A stretch of DNA of 64,000 nt, taken from NCBI GenBank assembly GCA_030340625.1, contig JAOPHQ010005746.1, positions 56,591-120,590 on the forward strand, read 5' to 3'. Position 1 is the stretch's first letter, and each line of letters begins with the position of its first letter. Origin of the DNA: Merluccius polli. Lineage: Eukaryota; Chordata; Actinopteri; Gadiformes; Merlucciidae. A program made the position numbers and the translations under genes. The notes below the pieces were generated by a model. The model saw nothing but the letters and a program-made list of their open reading frames with translations. It made no database searches and was not told where the DNA came from. Positions 1 through 43,210 of the stretch are shown here, piece by piece.

Positions 1-290
1 CCTAATACTAAACTAACCATCTCTAACCTAATACCTAAACTAACCATCTCTAACCTAATACTAAACTAACCATCTCTAACCTAATACCTAAACTAACCAT
101 CTCTAACCTAATACTAAACTAACCATCTCTAACCTAATACCTAAACTAACCATCTCTAACCTAATACTAAACTAACCATCTCTAACCTAATACCTAAACT
201 AACCATCTCTAACCTAATACTAAACTAACCATCTCTAACCTAATACCTAAACTAACCATCTCTAACCTAATACCTAAACTAACCATCTCT
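1..290. repeat. Minisatellite, about 25 bp unit
   Basis: A tandem array already under way at the left edge. Units alternate between two lengths, with and without an extra CC pair (ctaatactaaac versus ctaatacctaaac), around the shared core ctaaccatctctaac. This suggests amplification as a dimer. It lies in the unsequenced-side intron of the tp53bp2-like gene. From 291 to 434 is a short non-repetitive stretch with no recognisable gene. Confidence 0.9.
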
Positions 291-434
291 CATTATAGTA
301 CTTGAGTACTAGTAGTAGTACAAGTAGCAGTACTAAGCGTTACCTTGGAGACCAGTAGTTGTTGTGTAACATGGATCTGTTCTTGTTGTCGCGTCGCCAT
401 GTCCTGTAGGTCAGCAAGACTCCGGGGAACCTAC

Positions 435-2015
435 CAAAATACTACTAATAAATACTGTGATCCAAAATACTACTAATAAATACTGTGATCCACAATACTA
501 CTAATAAATACTGTGATCCACAATACTACTAATAAATACTGTGATCCAAAATACTACCAATAAATACTGTGATCCACAATACTACTAATAAATACTGTGA
601 TCCACAATACTACCAATAAATACTGTGATCCACAATACTACTAATAAATACTGTGATCCACAATACTACTAATAAATACTGTGATCCAAAATACTACTAA
701 TAAATACTGTGATCCAAAATACTACTAATAAATACTGTGATCCACAATACTACTAATAAATACTGTGATCCACAATACTACCAATAAATACTGTGATCCA
801 CAATACTACCAATAAATACTGTGATCCACAATACTACTAATAAATACTGTGATCCACAATACTACTAATAAATACTGTGATCCACAATACTACCAATAAA
901 TACTGTGATCCACAATACTACCAATAAATACTGTGATCCACAATACTACTAATAAATACTGTGATCCACAATACTACTAATAAATACTGTGATCCACAAT
1001 ACTACCAATAAATACTGTGATCCACAATACTACCAATAAATACTGTGATCCACAATACTACTAATAAATACTGTGATCCACAATACTACTAATAAATACT
1101 GTGATCCACAATACTACCAATAAATACTGTGATCCACAATACTACTAATAAATACTGTGATCCACAATACTACTAATAAATACTGTGATCCACAATACTA
1201 CCAATAAATACTGTGATCCACAATACTACCAATAAATACTGTGATCCACAATACTACTAATAAATACTGTGATCCACAATACTACTAATAAATACTGTGA
1301 TCCACAATACTACTAATAAATACTGTGATCCACAATACTACTAATAAATACTGTGATCCACAATACTAGTAATAAATACTGTGATCCACAATACTACCAA
1401 TAAATACTGTGATCCACAATACTACTAATAAATACTGTGATCCACAATACAATAAATACTGTGATCCACAATACTACTAATAAATACTGTGATCCACAAT
1501 ACTACCAATAAATACTGTGATCCACAATACTACTAATAAATACTGTGATCCACAATACTACCAATAAATACTGTGATCCACAATACTACTAATAAATACT
1601 GTGATCCACAATACTACTAATAAATACTGTGATCCACAATACTACCAATAAATACTGTGATCCACAATACTACTAATAAATACTGTGATCCACAATACTA
1701 CCAATAAATACTGTGATCCACAATACTACTAATAAATACTGTGATCCACAATACTACTAATAAATACTGTGATCCACAATACTAACAATAAATACTGTGA
1801 TCCACAATACTACCAATAAATACTGTGATCCACAATACTACTAATAAATACTGTGATCCACAATACTACCAATAAATATTGTGATCCACAATACTACTAA
1901 TAAATACTGTGATCCACAATACTACTAATAAATACTGTGATCCACAATACTACTAATAAATACTGTGATCCACAATACTACCAATAAATACTGTGATCCA
2001 CAATACTACCAATAA
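435..2015. repeat. 28-bp minisatellite, left block
   Basis: About 56 tandem copies of an AT-rich 28-bp unit with core aataaatactgtgatccaca. Copies differ mainly at one position (ctactaat versus ctaccaat). There are no unique spacers, so it is not a CRISPR array. The array resumes at 4817 beyond an inserted foldback transposon, so the two blocks were one array. It lies within an intron of the tp53bp2-like gene. Confidence 0.95.
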
Positions 2016-2729
2016 GGTCCGTGTACGAAGTATAATTCATTTACAGTTGTTCACGTTGTATAATGAAAAAGGCCAGTTTCGGGGGTATTGCGTAATTTCA
2101 TTGTCCGAGACGTGCAATGCAATTCAGCGCGCCAAAGCGTCAGCTTGTTCCATTATCCAAGTTGTACAATGAAAATTGAACAAGGAAGTGGAGAGCCGGA
2201 AACAGAGACAGCTCGCCTTCAAAGTAAAGCTCGCCTTATAAGTAAAAGTCGTGCGTTTTGAAGCGTGAATTTAATTTAAGGAGCGCTAAACTAAATAAAT
2301 AAACAAATAGCCTCAATCAGGGGTCTTCAACGCTTTCCAGGCCAAGGACCCCCAAACTGATAGAGAGATGGAGCGGGGACCCCCTACTTATGTTGTGTAA
2401 AATTGTGTTTTATATTAAACTGGTCCTATAGTGCCATGTATAAATGTACCTTGTTATTGTGCATTCAATACTAAGATATTGAAATAATACACAGGTTCAT
2501 ATATTCATGTGCAAGGTACAGTGAGTAGGGTGGCCATGCCACTGCCATTCATAAACATAACGTAGCGTCCGCCAGGACGCGTTGGAAAGACGACGCAGTG
2601 CTGTTCAGCAAACAACATTTATTGCTGCAACAGAACAGGTTACTGTCGGCCGTAACCACGCCAAAACAACTCCAACATAAAGTTAGCCGTAACTCTCTCA
2701 TAATGTTCCTCGCGCTCAACCCAGGCTCG

Positions 2730-2785
<56 letters not shown>

Positions 2786-2933
2786 CGCACGCGCACTCAC
2801 ACAGCCCTCATTCCGTCAAAAACTACAACACCACACCGGATCTAGAGCGGAAACAAAACAGGCACGCCGCACACACTTGTTTAAGAGTAGTAGACGTTAC
2901 GTTTTGAGTGGATGGCGAGCGCGAGACGCCGAA

Positions 2934-3170
2934 ATGGATGCCAATAATATTCTGAATGGAAAGTTTACTTTTAAAAAGTTGCCAAATGGTTCCATTGACA
3001 AGACCAAAGTGATCTGTGTGTTTTGTCGTTGTGAACTGAGCTATCATCGCAGCACGTCCAGTCTGAAATACCACTTGCAATATCAAGCATTTTACTGTAC
3101 CATTTTGGAGAAATTCAACAATAAAAGTCCCATATGTGTACCTTCGGATAGCACAATTGCATATATTTGA
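2934..3170 (+). pseudogene. BED zinc-finger fragment, left arm of foldback element
   Basis: The reading frame starts with MDANNILNGKFTFKK and contains CVFCRCELSYH and SSLKYH, the Cys-x2-Cys and His part of a BED-type zinc finger as found at the N-terminus of hAT transposases. At about 3079 the arm ends and the frame runs into unrelated loop sequence before a stop at 3168-3170. The second half of the finger and all catalytic sequence are missing. This is a transposon remnant, not a host gene. Confidence 0.7.
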
Positions 3171-3649
3171 ACTGCTGTAAAATCACTTTGCTCAATATTC
3201 CCACAATGTGAACTCCAAACAATTCATGTATTTACAGTAGTTCAAATATATGAAATTGTGCTATCCGAAGGTACACATATGGGACTTTTATTGTAGAATA
3301 TCTCCAAAATGGTACAGTAAAAATGCTTGATATTGCATGTGGGTGTAGTCCTACATGTGTACAAGTCAAATATACCACCCATAGCCAGGGAATATTGAGC
3401 AAAGTGATTGTACAGTAGTTCAAATATAACAAAACATGCCACTTGGAGGCACAAATATGGGACTTTTAGTTTGGCATTTCTCCACATTGTTGCAATAAAG
3501 ATACTTGATATTAAGTTTTTCATTCATCATGGGCGCATGAAACACTAATACAACATATTTCATTTAAATGTAGGTTTTAATTAGCTTACTGTTCTTAATA
3601 GGTACATTTATTTTGAAAAACCGGAAGTGAATACGCGGTTTCTCCGCTT

Positions 3650-3886
3650 CTACCGTAATGCTGAGAATATTTGTACACTCGAAATATAAGTGCGGCTCAT
3701 TTGACCACGGTGATCGGAGGAACGGCTGGCTTGACAGTCCATCAAGTGGTATTTCAGACTGGACGTGCTGCGATGATAGCTCAGTTCACAACGACAAAAC
3801 ACACAGATCACTTTGGTCTTGTCAATGGAACCATCTGGCGACTTTTTAAAAGTAAACTTTCCATTCAGAATATTATTGGCATCCAT
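3650..3886 (-). pseudogene. BED zinc-finger fragment, right arm of foldback element
   Basis: Reverse-complement copy of the left-arm frame, beginning with the same MDANN start. Here the frame continues past the arm boundary with HLMDCQASRSSDHRG before stopping, so the His-x3-Cys end of the BED finger is kept. The right copy therefore probably preserves the original exon and the left arm is the truncated duplicate. No catalytic transposase segment follows. Confidence 0.7.
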
Positions 3887-4015
3887 TTCGGCGTCTCGCG
3901 CTCGCCATCCACTCAAAACGTAACGTCTACTACTCTTAAACAAGTGTGTGCGGCGTGCCTGTTTTGTTTCCGCTCTAGATCCGGTGTGGTGTTGTAGTTT
4001 TTGACGGAATGAGGG

Positions 4016-4108
<93 letters not shown>

Positions 4109-4816
4109 CCTGGGTTGAGCGCGAGGAACATATGAGAGAGTTACGGCTAACTTTATGTTGGAGTTGTTTTGGCGTGGTTACGGCCGACAGTAACCTGTTC
4201 TGTTGCAGCAATAAATGTTGTTTGCTGAACAGCACTGCGTCGTCTTTCCAACGCGTCCTGGCGGACGCTACGTTATGTTTATGAATGGCAGTGGCATGGC
4301 CACCCTACTCACTGTACCTTGCACATGAATATATGAACCTGTGTATTATTTCAATATCTTAGTATTGAATGCACAATAACATGGTACATTTATACATGGC
4401 ACTATAGGACCAGTTTAATATAAAACACAATTTTACACAACATAAGTAGGGGTTCCCGCTCCATCTCTCTATCAGTTTGGGGGTCCTTGGCCTGGAAAAC
4501 GTTGAAGACCCCTGATTGAGGCTATTTGTTTATTTATTTAGTTTAGCGCTCCTTAAATTAAATTCACGCTTCAAAACGCACGACTTTTACTTATAAGGCG
4601 AGCTTTACTTTGAAGGCGAGCTGTCTCTGTTTCCGGCTCTCCACTTCCTTGTTCAATTTTCATTGTACAACTTGGATAATGGAACAAGCTGACGCTTTGG
4701 CGCGCTGAATTGCATTGCACGTCTCGGACAATGAAATTACGCAATACCCCCGAAACTGGCCTTTTTCATTATACAACGTGAACAACTGTAAATGAATTAT
4801 ACTTCGTACACGGACC

Positions 4817-5850
4817 CAATAAATACTGTGATCCACAATACTACTAATAAATACTGTGATCCACAATACTAACAATAAGTACTGTGATCCACAATACTAC
4901 TAATAAATACTGTGATCCAAAATACTACTAATAAATACTGTGATCCACAATACTACTAATAAATACTGTGATCCAAAATACTACTAATAAATACTGTGAT
5001 CCACAATACTACTAATAAATACTGTGATCCACAATACTAACAATAAGTACTGTGATCCACAATACTACTAATAAATACTGTGATCCACAATACTACTAAT
5101 AAATACTGTGATCCAAAATACTACTAATAAATACTGTGATCCACAATACTACTAATAAATACTGTGATCCAAAATACTACTAATAAATACTGTGATCCAC
5201 AATACTACTAATAAATACTGTGATCCAAAATACTACTAATAAATACTGTGATCCACAATACTACTAATAAATACTGTGATCCACAATACTACTAATAAAT
5301 ACTGTGATCCACAATACTACTAATAAATACTGTGATCCACAATACTACCAATAAATACTGTGATCCACAATACTACTAATAAATACTGTGATCCACAATA
5401 CTACTAATAAATACTGTGATCCACAATACTAACAATAAGTACTGTGATCCACAATACTACTAATAAATACTGTGATCCAAAATACTACTAATAAATACTG
5501 TGATCCACAATACTACTAATAAATACTGTGATCCAAAATACTACTAATAAATACTGTGATCCACAATACTACTAATAAATACTGTGATCCACAATTCTAA
5601 CAATAAGTACTGTGATCCACAATACTACTAATAAATACTGTGATCCACAATACTACTAATAAATACTGTGATCCAAAATACTACTAATAAATACTGTGAT
5701 CCAAAATACTACTAATAAATACTGTGATCCACAATACTACCAATAAGTACTACAGTATTACTAATAAATATTACTCATAAATACTGTGTACCACAATGCT
5801 ACCAATAATGAATGTAATAAATACTAAATAATAAATACTGTGTACAATAC
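4817..5850. repeat. 28-bp minisatellite, right block
   Basis: Continuation of the array at 435-2015, about 33 clean copies to roughly 5747, then a degenerate edge to about 5850. A variant unit containing aacaataagtactgtg recurs at about 168 bp (six units) in places, a weak higher-order period. From 5851 to 5963 is ordinary intron sequence before the next exon. Confidence 0.9.
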
Positions 5851-5963
5851 CGCTATACACTACACTAGGAACAAAGCTTGCCTAGCCAAGACGAGATCAT
5901 TGGAGTAAACAATAGAGGTGTAAACATGCTAACACAGTGCTACCAGGGTTAGCGTTAGCTCAC

Positions 5964-11104
<5,141 letters not shown>

Positions 11105-11530
11105 GTCGACGGTTCCGCTCCGGCCTCACGTCCGACCCAGGACCCAGGACCCAGAAGCCAGAACCCGGATCCGGTTCTCCCGCTCGTGTTGATTTAGCGA
11201 CCTGTTGCGACGCGCGACATCATGAAATAGAAACCATGGACATCCAGCCCAGAGGCTCGGTTCGCTCCGTCCTGTAAGCCCAAAAGGAGGTGAGGCCAAA
11301 AGGAGGTGAGCCCAAAAGGAGGTGCACAAAGAGCGGCGTGGAGCCACGCGGGCGGATCTGCTCTTTAATCCGATTGCGGATCCGAGGCGAGAGCGTTTTA
11401 CTTCACGTCTCCCATCAGGCGTCCATCCCTTCTGACCCGGGTTCCCTAGCAACCGCGAGGCCCCGCCCCCTGGTTACCGGAGGATGCGGATGGCGCGGTG
11501 ATGCCGGCCGACCGGCCAATCAGCAGCGAC
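11105..11530 (-). promoter_or_regulatory. CpG-rich 5' region of tp53bp2-like gene
   Basis: This stretch, upstream of the Met-Met-Pro exon, is clearly richer in CG dinucleotides and G+C than its surroundings. It includes cgcgcgac, gcgggcgga and gaggccccgccccc (an Sp1-type GC box near 11458). It is the natural place for the promoter and 5' UTR of the minus-strand gene. The next gene's 3' end lies only about 500 bp further on. A three-fold aaaaggaggtgaggcc repeat occurs at 11282-11325. Confidence 0.5.
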
Positions 11531-11915
11531 GTGGTGTGGATTTAGCCATGCAATTATAATAGTCATGTATTGGGTATATGGGTGACCAGTCCCAGGTCAC
11601 CCATACCCATACTAGTCCAGTATCAGGTCTGGACCATTCTGGGACTACAGAGAACCCGTATCATACTTGTGGTTCAATTGTCAAAGTGTGTTTGGCCCAC
11701 AGCGGAGGATGGTCAGACTGCACCATGAAACTCAAGACGAGGTTTGATAGTTTTTATTGGGAACATTTTACAAGAAAGACGGAGACGCAACACAACATTT
11801 TAAAGGAGAAAGAAATCAGAGAGATACAAAAACACACTTTTCTCATAATATACTACACTGCTATAGTCTGAGTCTAGTACTTTTACACTGTACATTTTCA
11901 GATTTGTATTGCATT

Positions 11916-11921
11916 TTTATT
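11916..11921 (-). terminator. Poly(A) signal of ncapd3
   Basis: AATAAA on the minus strand, about 110 bases past the ncapd3 stop codon. It is the first canonical signal downstream and gives a short 3' UTR. Use is inferred. Confidence 0.6.
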
Positions 11922-11960
11922 ACTATTTAAATGTTTGCCGTCTTTTTCTGCTTCGAGAAT

Positions 11961-11994
11961 GACAACATATGTTGTCATGACAACATATGTTGTC
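11961..11994. other. 34-bp perfect palindrome in ncapd3 3' UTR
   Basis: Two copies of the 16-bp palindrome gacaacatatgttgtc joined by AT, so the whole 34 bp equals its own reverse complement. It lies between the ncapd3 stop (12031) and the poly(A) signal, so it should be transcribed and could form alternative hairpins. Confidence 0.8.
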
Positions 11995-12030
11995 CATGTG
12001 GGTAAGGCAGTGAAGAGGAGAGTGGAGGGT

Positions 12031-38126
<26,096 letters not shown>

Positions 38127-38174
38127 CTTTGTTTTGAATCTGCCCGCCAGACGCTTCTACTTCCGCCAAGAAGA

Positions 38175-38183
38175 GGCGGGAAA
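38175..38183. promoter_or_regulatory. E2F-type site upstream of ncapd3
   Basis: GGCGGGAAA, a full E2F consensus, about 50 bases upstream of the ncapd3 start codon. An ETS-like acttccgc lies beside it at 38158-38165. Cell-cycle control of a mitotic gene by E2F is plausible. Binding is inferred. Confidence 0.5.
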
Positions 38184-38214
38184 CTCTGTCGCCGCCTACA
38201 GCCCAGAGCTGGTA

Positions 38215-40485
38215 CTGCTCCTAAAGTCCTGCAGTCCTCCTGAAGTACTGCAGTCCCCCTAAAGTCCTGCAGTCCTCCTAAAGTCCTGCAGTCCTCCTGA
38301 AGTACTGCAGTCCTCCTAAAGTCCTGCAGTCCTCCTAAAGTCCTGCAGTCCTCCTGAAGTACTGCAGTCCTCCTAAAGTCCTGCAGTAATCCTGAAGTAC
38401 TGCAGTCCTCCTAAAGTACTGACATCCTCCTAAAGTACTGCAGTCCTCCTAGAGTCCTACAGTCCTCCTAAAGTCTTGCAGTAATCCTGAAGTACTGCAG
38501 TCCTCCTAAAGTACTGCAGTCCTCCTAAAGTACTGACATCCTCCTAAAGTACTGCAGTCCTCCTAAAGTCCTGCAGTCCTCCTAAAGTACTGCACTGCTC
38601 CTTACGTACTGCAGTCCCCCTAAAGTCCTGCGGTCCTCCTAAAGTACTGTAGTCCTCCTAAAGTACTGACATCCTCCTGAAGTACTGCATTCCTCCTAAA
38701 GTCCTGCAGTCCCCCTAAAGTCCTGCAGTCCCCCTAAAGTCCTGCAGTCCTCCTGAAGTACTGCGCTGCTCCTTACGTACTGCAGTCCCCCTAAAGTCCT
38801 GCAGTCCTCCTAAAGTCCTGCAGTCCCCCGAAAGTCCTACAGTCCTCCTAAAGTCCTGCAGTCCCCCTAAAGTCCTACAGTCCTCCTAAAGTACTGCAGT
38901 CCCCCTAAAGTCCTGCAGTTCTCCTGAAGTACTGCAGTCCTCCTAAAGTACTGCAGTCCTCCTGAAGTACTGCAGTCCTCCTAAAGTCCTGCAGTCCTCC
39001 TAAAGTCCTGCAGTCCTCCTGAAGTACTGCAGTCCTCCTAAAGTCCTGGAGTCCTCCTAAAGTCCTGCAGTCCTCCTAAAGTACTGACATCCTCCTAAAG
39101 TACTGCAGTCCTCCTAAAGTCCTGCAGTCCCCCTAAAGTCCTGCAGTCCTCCTAAAGTACTGCACTGTTCCTTAAGTACTGCACTGTTCCTTAAGTACTG
39201 CAGTCCTCCTAAAGTCCTGCAGTCCTCCTAAAGTCCTGCAGTCCTCCTGAAGTACTGCAGTCCTCCTAAAGTCCTGCAGTCCTCCTAAAGTCCTGCAGTC
39301 CTCCTAAAGTCCTGCAGTCCTCCTAAAGTACTGACATCCTCCTAAAGTACTGCAGTCCTCCTAAAGTCCTGCAGTCCTTCTAAAGTACTGAAGTCCTCCT
39401 AAAGTCCTGCAGTCCTCCTAAAGTACTGCACTGCTGCTAAAGTACTGACATCCTCCTAAAGTACTGCAGTCCTCCTAAAGTCCTGGAGTCCTCCTAAAGT
39501 CCTACAGTCCTCCTGAAGTACTGCAGTCCTCCTGAAGTACTGCAGTCCTCCTAAAGTCCTGCAGTCCTTCTAAAGTACTGAAGTCCTCCTAAAGTCCTGC
39601 AGTCCTCCTAAAGTCCTGCAGTCCTCCTGAAGTACTGCAGTCCTCCTGAAGTACTGCAGTCCTCCTAAAGTCCTGCAGTCCTTCTAAAGTACTGAAGTCC
39701 TCCTAAAGTCCTGCAGTCCTCCTAAAGTACTGCACTGCTGCTAAAGTACTGCAGTCCCCCTAAAGTCCTGCAGTCCTCCTAAAGTACTGCACTGTTCCTT
39801 AAGTACTGCACTGTTCCTTAAGTACTGCAGTCCTCCTAAAGTCCTGCAGTCCTCCTAAAGTCCTGCAGTCCTCCTAAAGTCCTGCAGTCCTCCTGAAGTA
39901 CTGCAGTCCTCCTAAAGTCCTGCAGTCCTCCTAAAGTACTGACATCCTCCTAAAGTACTGCAGTCCTCCTAAAGTCCTGCAGTCCTTCTAAAGTACTGAA
40001 GTCCTCCTAAAGTCCTGCAGTCCTCCTAAAGTACTGCACTGCTGCTAAAGTACTGACATCCTCCTAAAGTACTGCAGTCCTCCTAAAGTCCTGGAGTCCT
40101 CCTAAAGTCCTACAGTCCTCCTGAAGTACTGCAGTCCTCCTGAAGTACTGCAGTCCTCCTAAAGTCCTGCAGTCCTTCTAAAGTACTGAAGTCCTCCTAA
40201 AGTCCTGCAGTCCTCCTAAAGTCCTGCAGTCCTCCTGAAGTACTGCAGTCCTCCTGAAGTACTGCAGTCCTCCTAAAGTCCTGCAGTCCTTCTAAAGTAC
40301 TGAAGTCCTCCTAAAGTCCTGCAGTCCTCCTAAAGTACTGCACTGCTGCTAAAGTACTGCAGTCCCCCTAAAGTCCTGCAGTCCTCCTAAAGTCCTGCAG
40401 TCCTCCTGAAGTCCTGCAGTCCTCCTGAAGTACTGCAGTCCTCCTGAAGTACTGCAGTCCTCCTGAAGTCCTGCAGTCCTCCCGC
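38215..40485. repeat. 19-bp minisatellite with about 608-bp higher-order repeat
   Basis: About 119 copies of cctcctaaagtactgcagt and variants (tcctgcagt, gacatcctc, cactgctgc), filling the space between ncapd3 and tbce. The rare variant gcagtccttctaaag occurs at 39371, 39561 and 39675, then at 39979, 40169 and 40283. Each pair is offset by 608 bp (32 units), so a large block was duplicated in tandem. It starts about 90 bp from the ncapd3 start codon. Confidence 0.95.
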
Positions 40486-40704
40486 TTAGGGCGGGTCCAG
40501 TACTCAGAAAGGGTTGGGAACCACTGGTTCCGACGGAGATCAATTCTAAATAGGACTAGACTTCAAGCGCTTCATTGACCGCAGACGGGGCATTTCGATT
40601 CAGAGGAACAGGCCGCAGATGTCTCACCGTATCGGTTTTATTGTTGCATGTAGTAACCATCGGCGACATGCAGACGGTTCGTAGACGGTTTGTTTAACAG
40701 TGCG

Positions 40705-40710
40705 TTTATT
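40705..40710 (-). terminator. Poly(A) signal of tbce
   Basis: AATAAA on the minus strand about 190 bases after the tbce stop codon. Use is inferred. Confidence 0.55.
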
Positions 40711-40901
40711 ATGGTCTGTATGGGGATAATGGGAAGCATTTAGGCATCGCTGCGGAGGGGACAGGCGGCGCGTTGGAGAAGTGTTCGGGTTCCTGGTTCG
40801 AAGAGCACTTCTCTCCGGTCCAAACGGAGACGTAGGCGGTGCTGAACGCCCTGACCCCTGGAACCCCGTCATCGGGTGGTTCTGACCCGGGGGGTCGAAG
40901 G

Positions 40902-41049
40902 TCACGCCCTGCGGACAAGCAGGGAGTCTCCGTCCTCGATGGAGTAGAACTGGAGCGGCTTCAGGTCGTTGTCCAGGTCCACCTCAGACCCGTTCATCTG
41001 GAGAACCACACGCGCACACCTTGTATTAACACACCTGGTACCATCAGGA

Positions 41050-41121
<72 letters not shown>

Positions 41122-42414
41122 GCGTGTGCGTGTGTGTGTGTGTACCTTGGGCCCGGTGTAGGTCAGTGTAATAGCGGCTCCCGGGACTTTGAGCATCCTG
41201 GACAGAAGACCCTTCACCTTCTGCACCGTCATGGAGTCTAGAGGAGCAGGAAGAACATCAGCTAGCTGCTAGTTAGCCGCTAGTTAGCCGCTAGTTCATC
41301 TGGGATCCAGCAGTCCTACTATGTTACCGTTTACCACTGCTGGCCGAGTTTGTGTTCGCCAAAACAGATTAGACGCTTACAGATCCCCGCCCACAGCAAC
41401 ATGATTGGTCGAAACACATATGAAGCGAAAGAAAGTGAAACACCCGTTCACCACATTTAAACTGTCTGCCTTTAGACTTAACTAGATATTAACCTAGGAG
41501 ACTAGCTGCTAGTTAGCCAATAGTTAGCCACTACTTAGCTGCTAGTTAGCCACTAATTAGCCGCTACTTAGATGAAAGTTAGCCGCTAGTATTCGAGTTA
41601 GCTACCAGTTAGCAATTAGTGTGTGCTACTTAGCTGCTGGTTAGCCACTAGTTAGCTGCTGGTTAGCTGCTAGTTAGCGGCTAATTAGCCCCTACTTATC
41701 ACTCCAGAAGACAAACTGAGTTTCCTACCTGGGAGCTTCTTAACGGTGGGCATACGCCCCTCCTCCTCGGGACAAACGATCGTCACACCTGGAGAGACAG
41801 GAGAGAGAGGAGAGAGAGGAGAGACAGGTGAGAGAGGAGAGAGAGGAGAGACAGGAGAGAGGAGAGACAGGTGAGAGAGGAGAGACAGGTGAGAGAGGAG
41901 AGACAGGTGAGAGAGGAGAGACAGGTGAGAGAGGAGAGACAGGTGAGAGAGGAGAGAGAGGAGAGACAGGTGAGAGAGGAGAGACAGGTGAGAGAGGAGA
42001 GACAGGAGAGAGAGGAGAGACAGGAGAGAGAGGAGAGACAGGTGAGAGAGGAGAGACAGGTGAGAGAGGAGAGACAGGTGAGAGAGGAGAGACAGGTGAG
42101 AGAGGAGAGAGAGGAGAGACAGGTGAGAGAGGAGAGAGAGGAGAGACAGGTGAGAGAGGAGAGACAGGAGAGATAACTGCATTAATAGGAGCAATATAAA
42201 TGTATATAAATGTAAATACATGTAAATGCATTTATATAAATGTATGTACATTTATATAAATGCATATGAATGTACATATATATATATAATATATATAAAT
42301 GTATGGGTGGGTGTCAGGGTGGAGGAAGGGGGCGGGGACTAACTGATCAGCTGATTCTTGAGAGCGAATGGCGCCTGCTTCTTGAGTTCTCCTTCCTCTG
42401 GAGCGCCGTACTCT

Positions 42415-42462
<48 letters not shown>

Positions 42463-43153
42463 AATGATCGCAACCAGAATTTCAAATCACACCAATTTAA
42501 ATTTATAGGGTATATAAAGTTAAATGTGTAGTGTGCCCTATCTCCAGCCCAAGACATGCCAATATTTTGTGATGCACGTTATTTCTAAGTTATGACGTGA
42601 ATTCTAAGTTATGATGTTATTTCATAATTTGTTATGTTATTTCTAAGTAATGATGTTATTTCTAAGTAAAGACGTTTCTAAATGATGCGGGTTAGGGTAT
42701 ATTTACTCTGGATGAGTGGCAGGTAGCGGGGGTGCATGCTGGTGAACTGAGCGCTGGGTTGGTTCTGGGCAGGGTCCCGGTGGCCTCCAGACTTCAACCA
42801 CTCCTCTCCAAACATCTTGATGTAGTCAAGCTCCGCCCCCCGGCGGTCCTCTTGTAGCACCTGGCCGTCACCATGGAAACAAGGAAAAGGATAGTTAGAA
42901 ACTAGATTTGAACCCAGATTGAACCAACTTTGAACCAGTTCAAGTGCTAAACCAGTTTGAGCCGGTTTTTACCAACCCGACTCTTGTTGAGGATGGCCAG
43001 TTGGGCCAGCTTGGCTGTGATGAGCTGATTGGCTGTTTGAGGTGTGAGGTCGTTGGTCAGCTGGTTGTTATGGCGACAGGAAAGCTCCACCAGGCTCTGT
43101 AACTTATCCAGCTCATTCACGACCGACCACTAGAGGAAAACAGAGACTCAGAG

Positions 43154-43210
<57 letters not shown>

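Larger units (their letters stand above)
2016..4816. mobile_element. Foldback (long inverted repeat) DNA transposon, hAT-like
   Basis: Two arms of about 1.06 kb, 2016-3079 and roughly 3746-4816, are near-perfect reverse complements. They begin and end with GGTCCGTGTACGAAGT and its complement. Each arm contains a CA/TG microsatellite of different length (about 2732-2778 and 4019-4100) and the same BED zinc-finger reading frame. The 666-bp loop between them holds a second, smaller inverted repeat (about 3079-3175 against 3230-3340) plus a third related copy at 3413-3515. The element interrupts the 28-bp minisatellite, with caataa on both sides. That could be a target duplication of 6-7 bp, but the repetitive target makes it ambiguous. 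The BED finger points to the hAT superfamily. No transposase catalytic domain is present, so it must be non-autonomous. Arm identity is high, so insertion or arm conversion looks recent. Confidence 0.8.

Noticed and set aside
2598..3170. BED zinc-finger frame as a host gene (ZBED-like)
   Set aside because: It lies in the arm of an inverted-repeat transposon, is truncated at the arm boundary and has a near-identical inverted copy.
435..5747. Regular 28-bp repeat resembling CRISPR repeat length
   Set aside because: No unique spacers between units, and eukaryotic context with introns and transposons.
41685..42251. LSLLSHLSLL and TGERGE repeat frames, up to 188 codons
   Set aside because: 18-bp gagagaggagagacaggt array in a tbce intron. 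It overlaps one real 60-bp exon (41729-41788) only by chance of frame.
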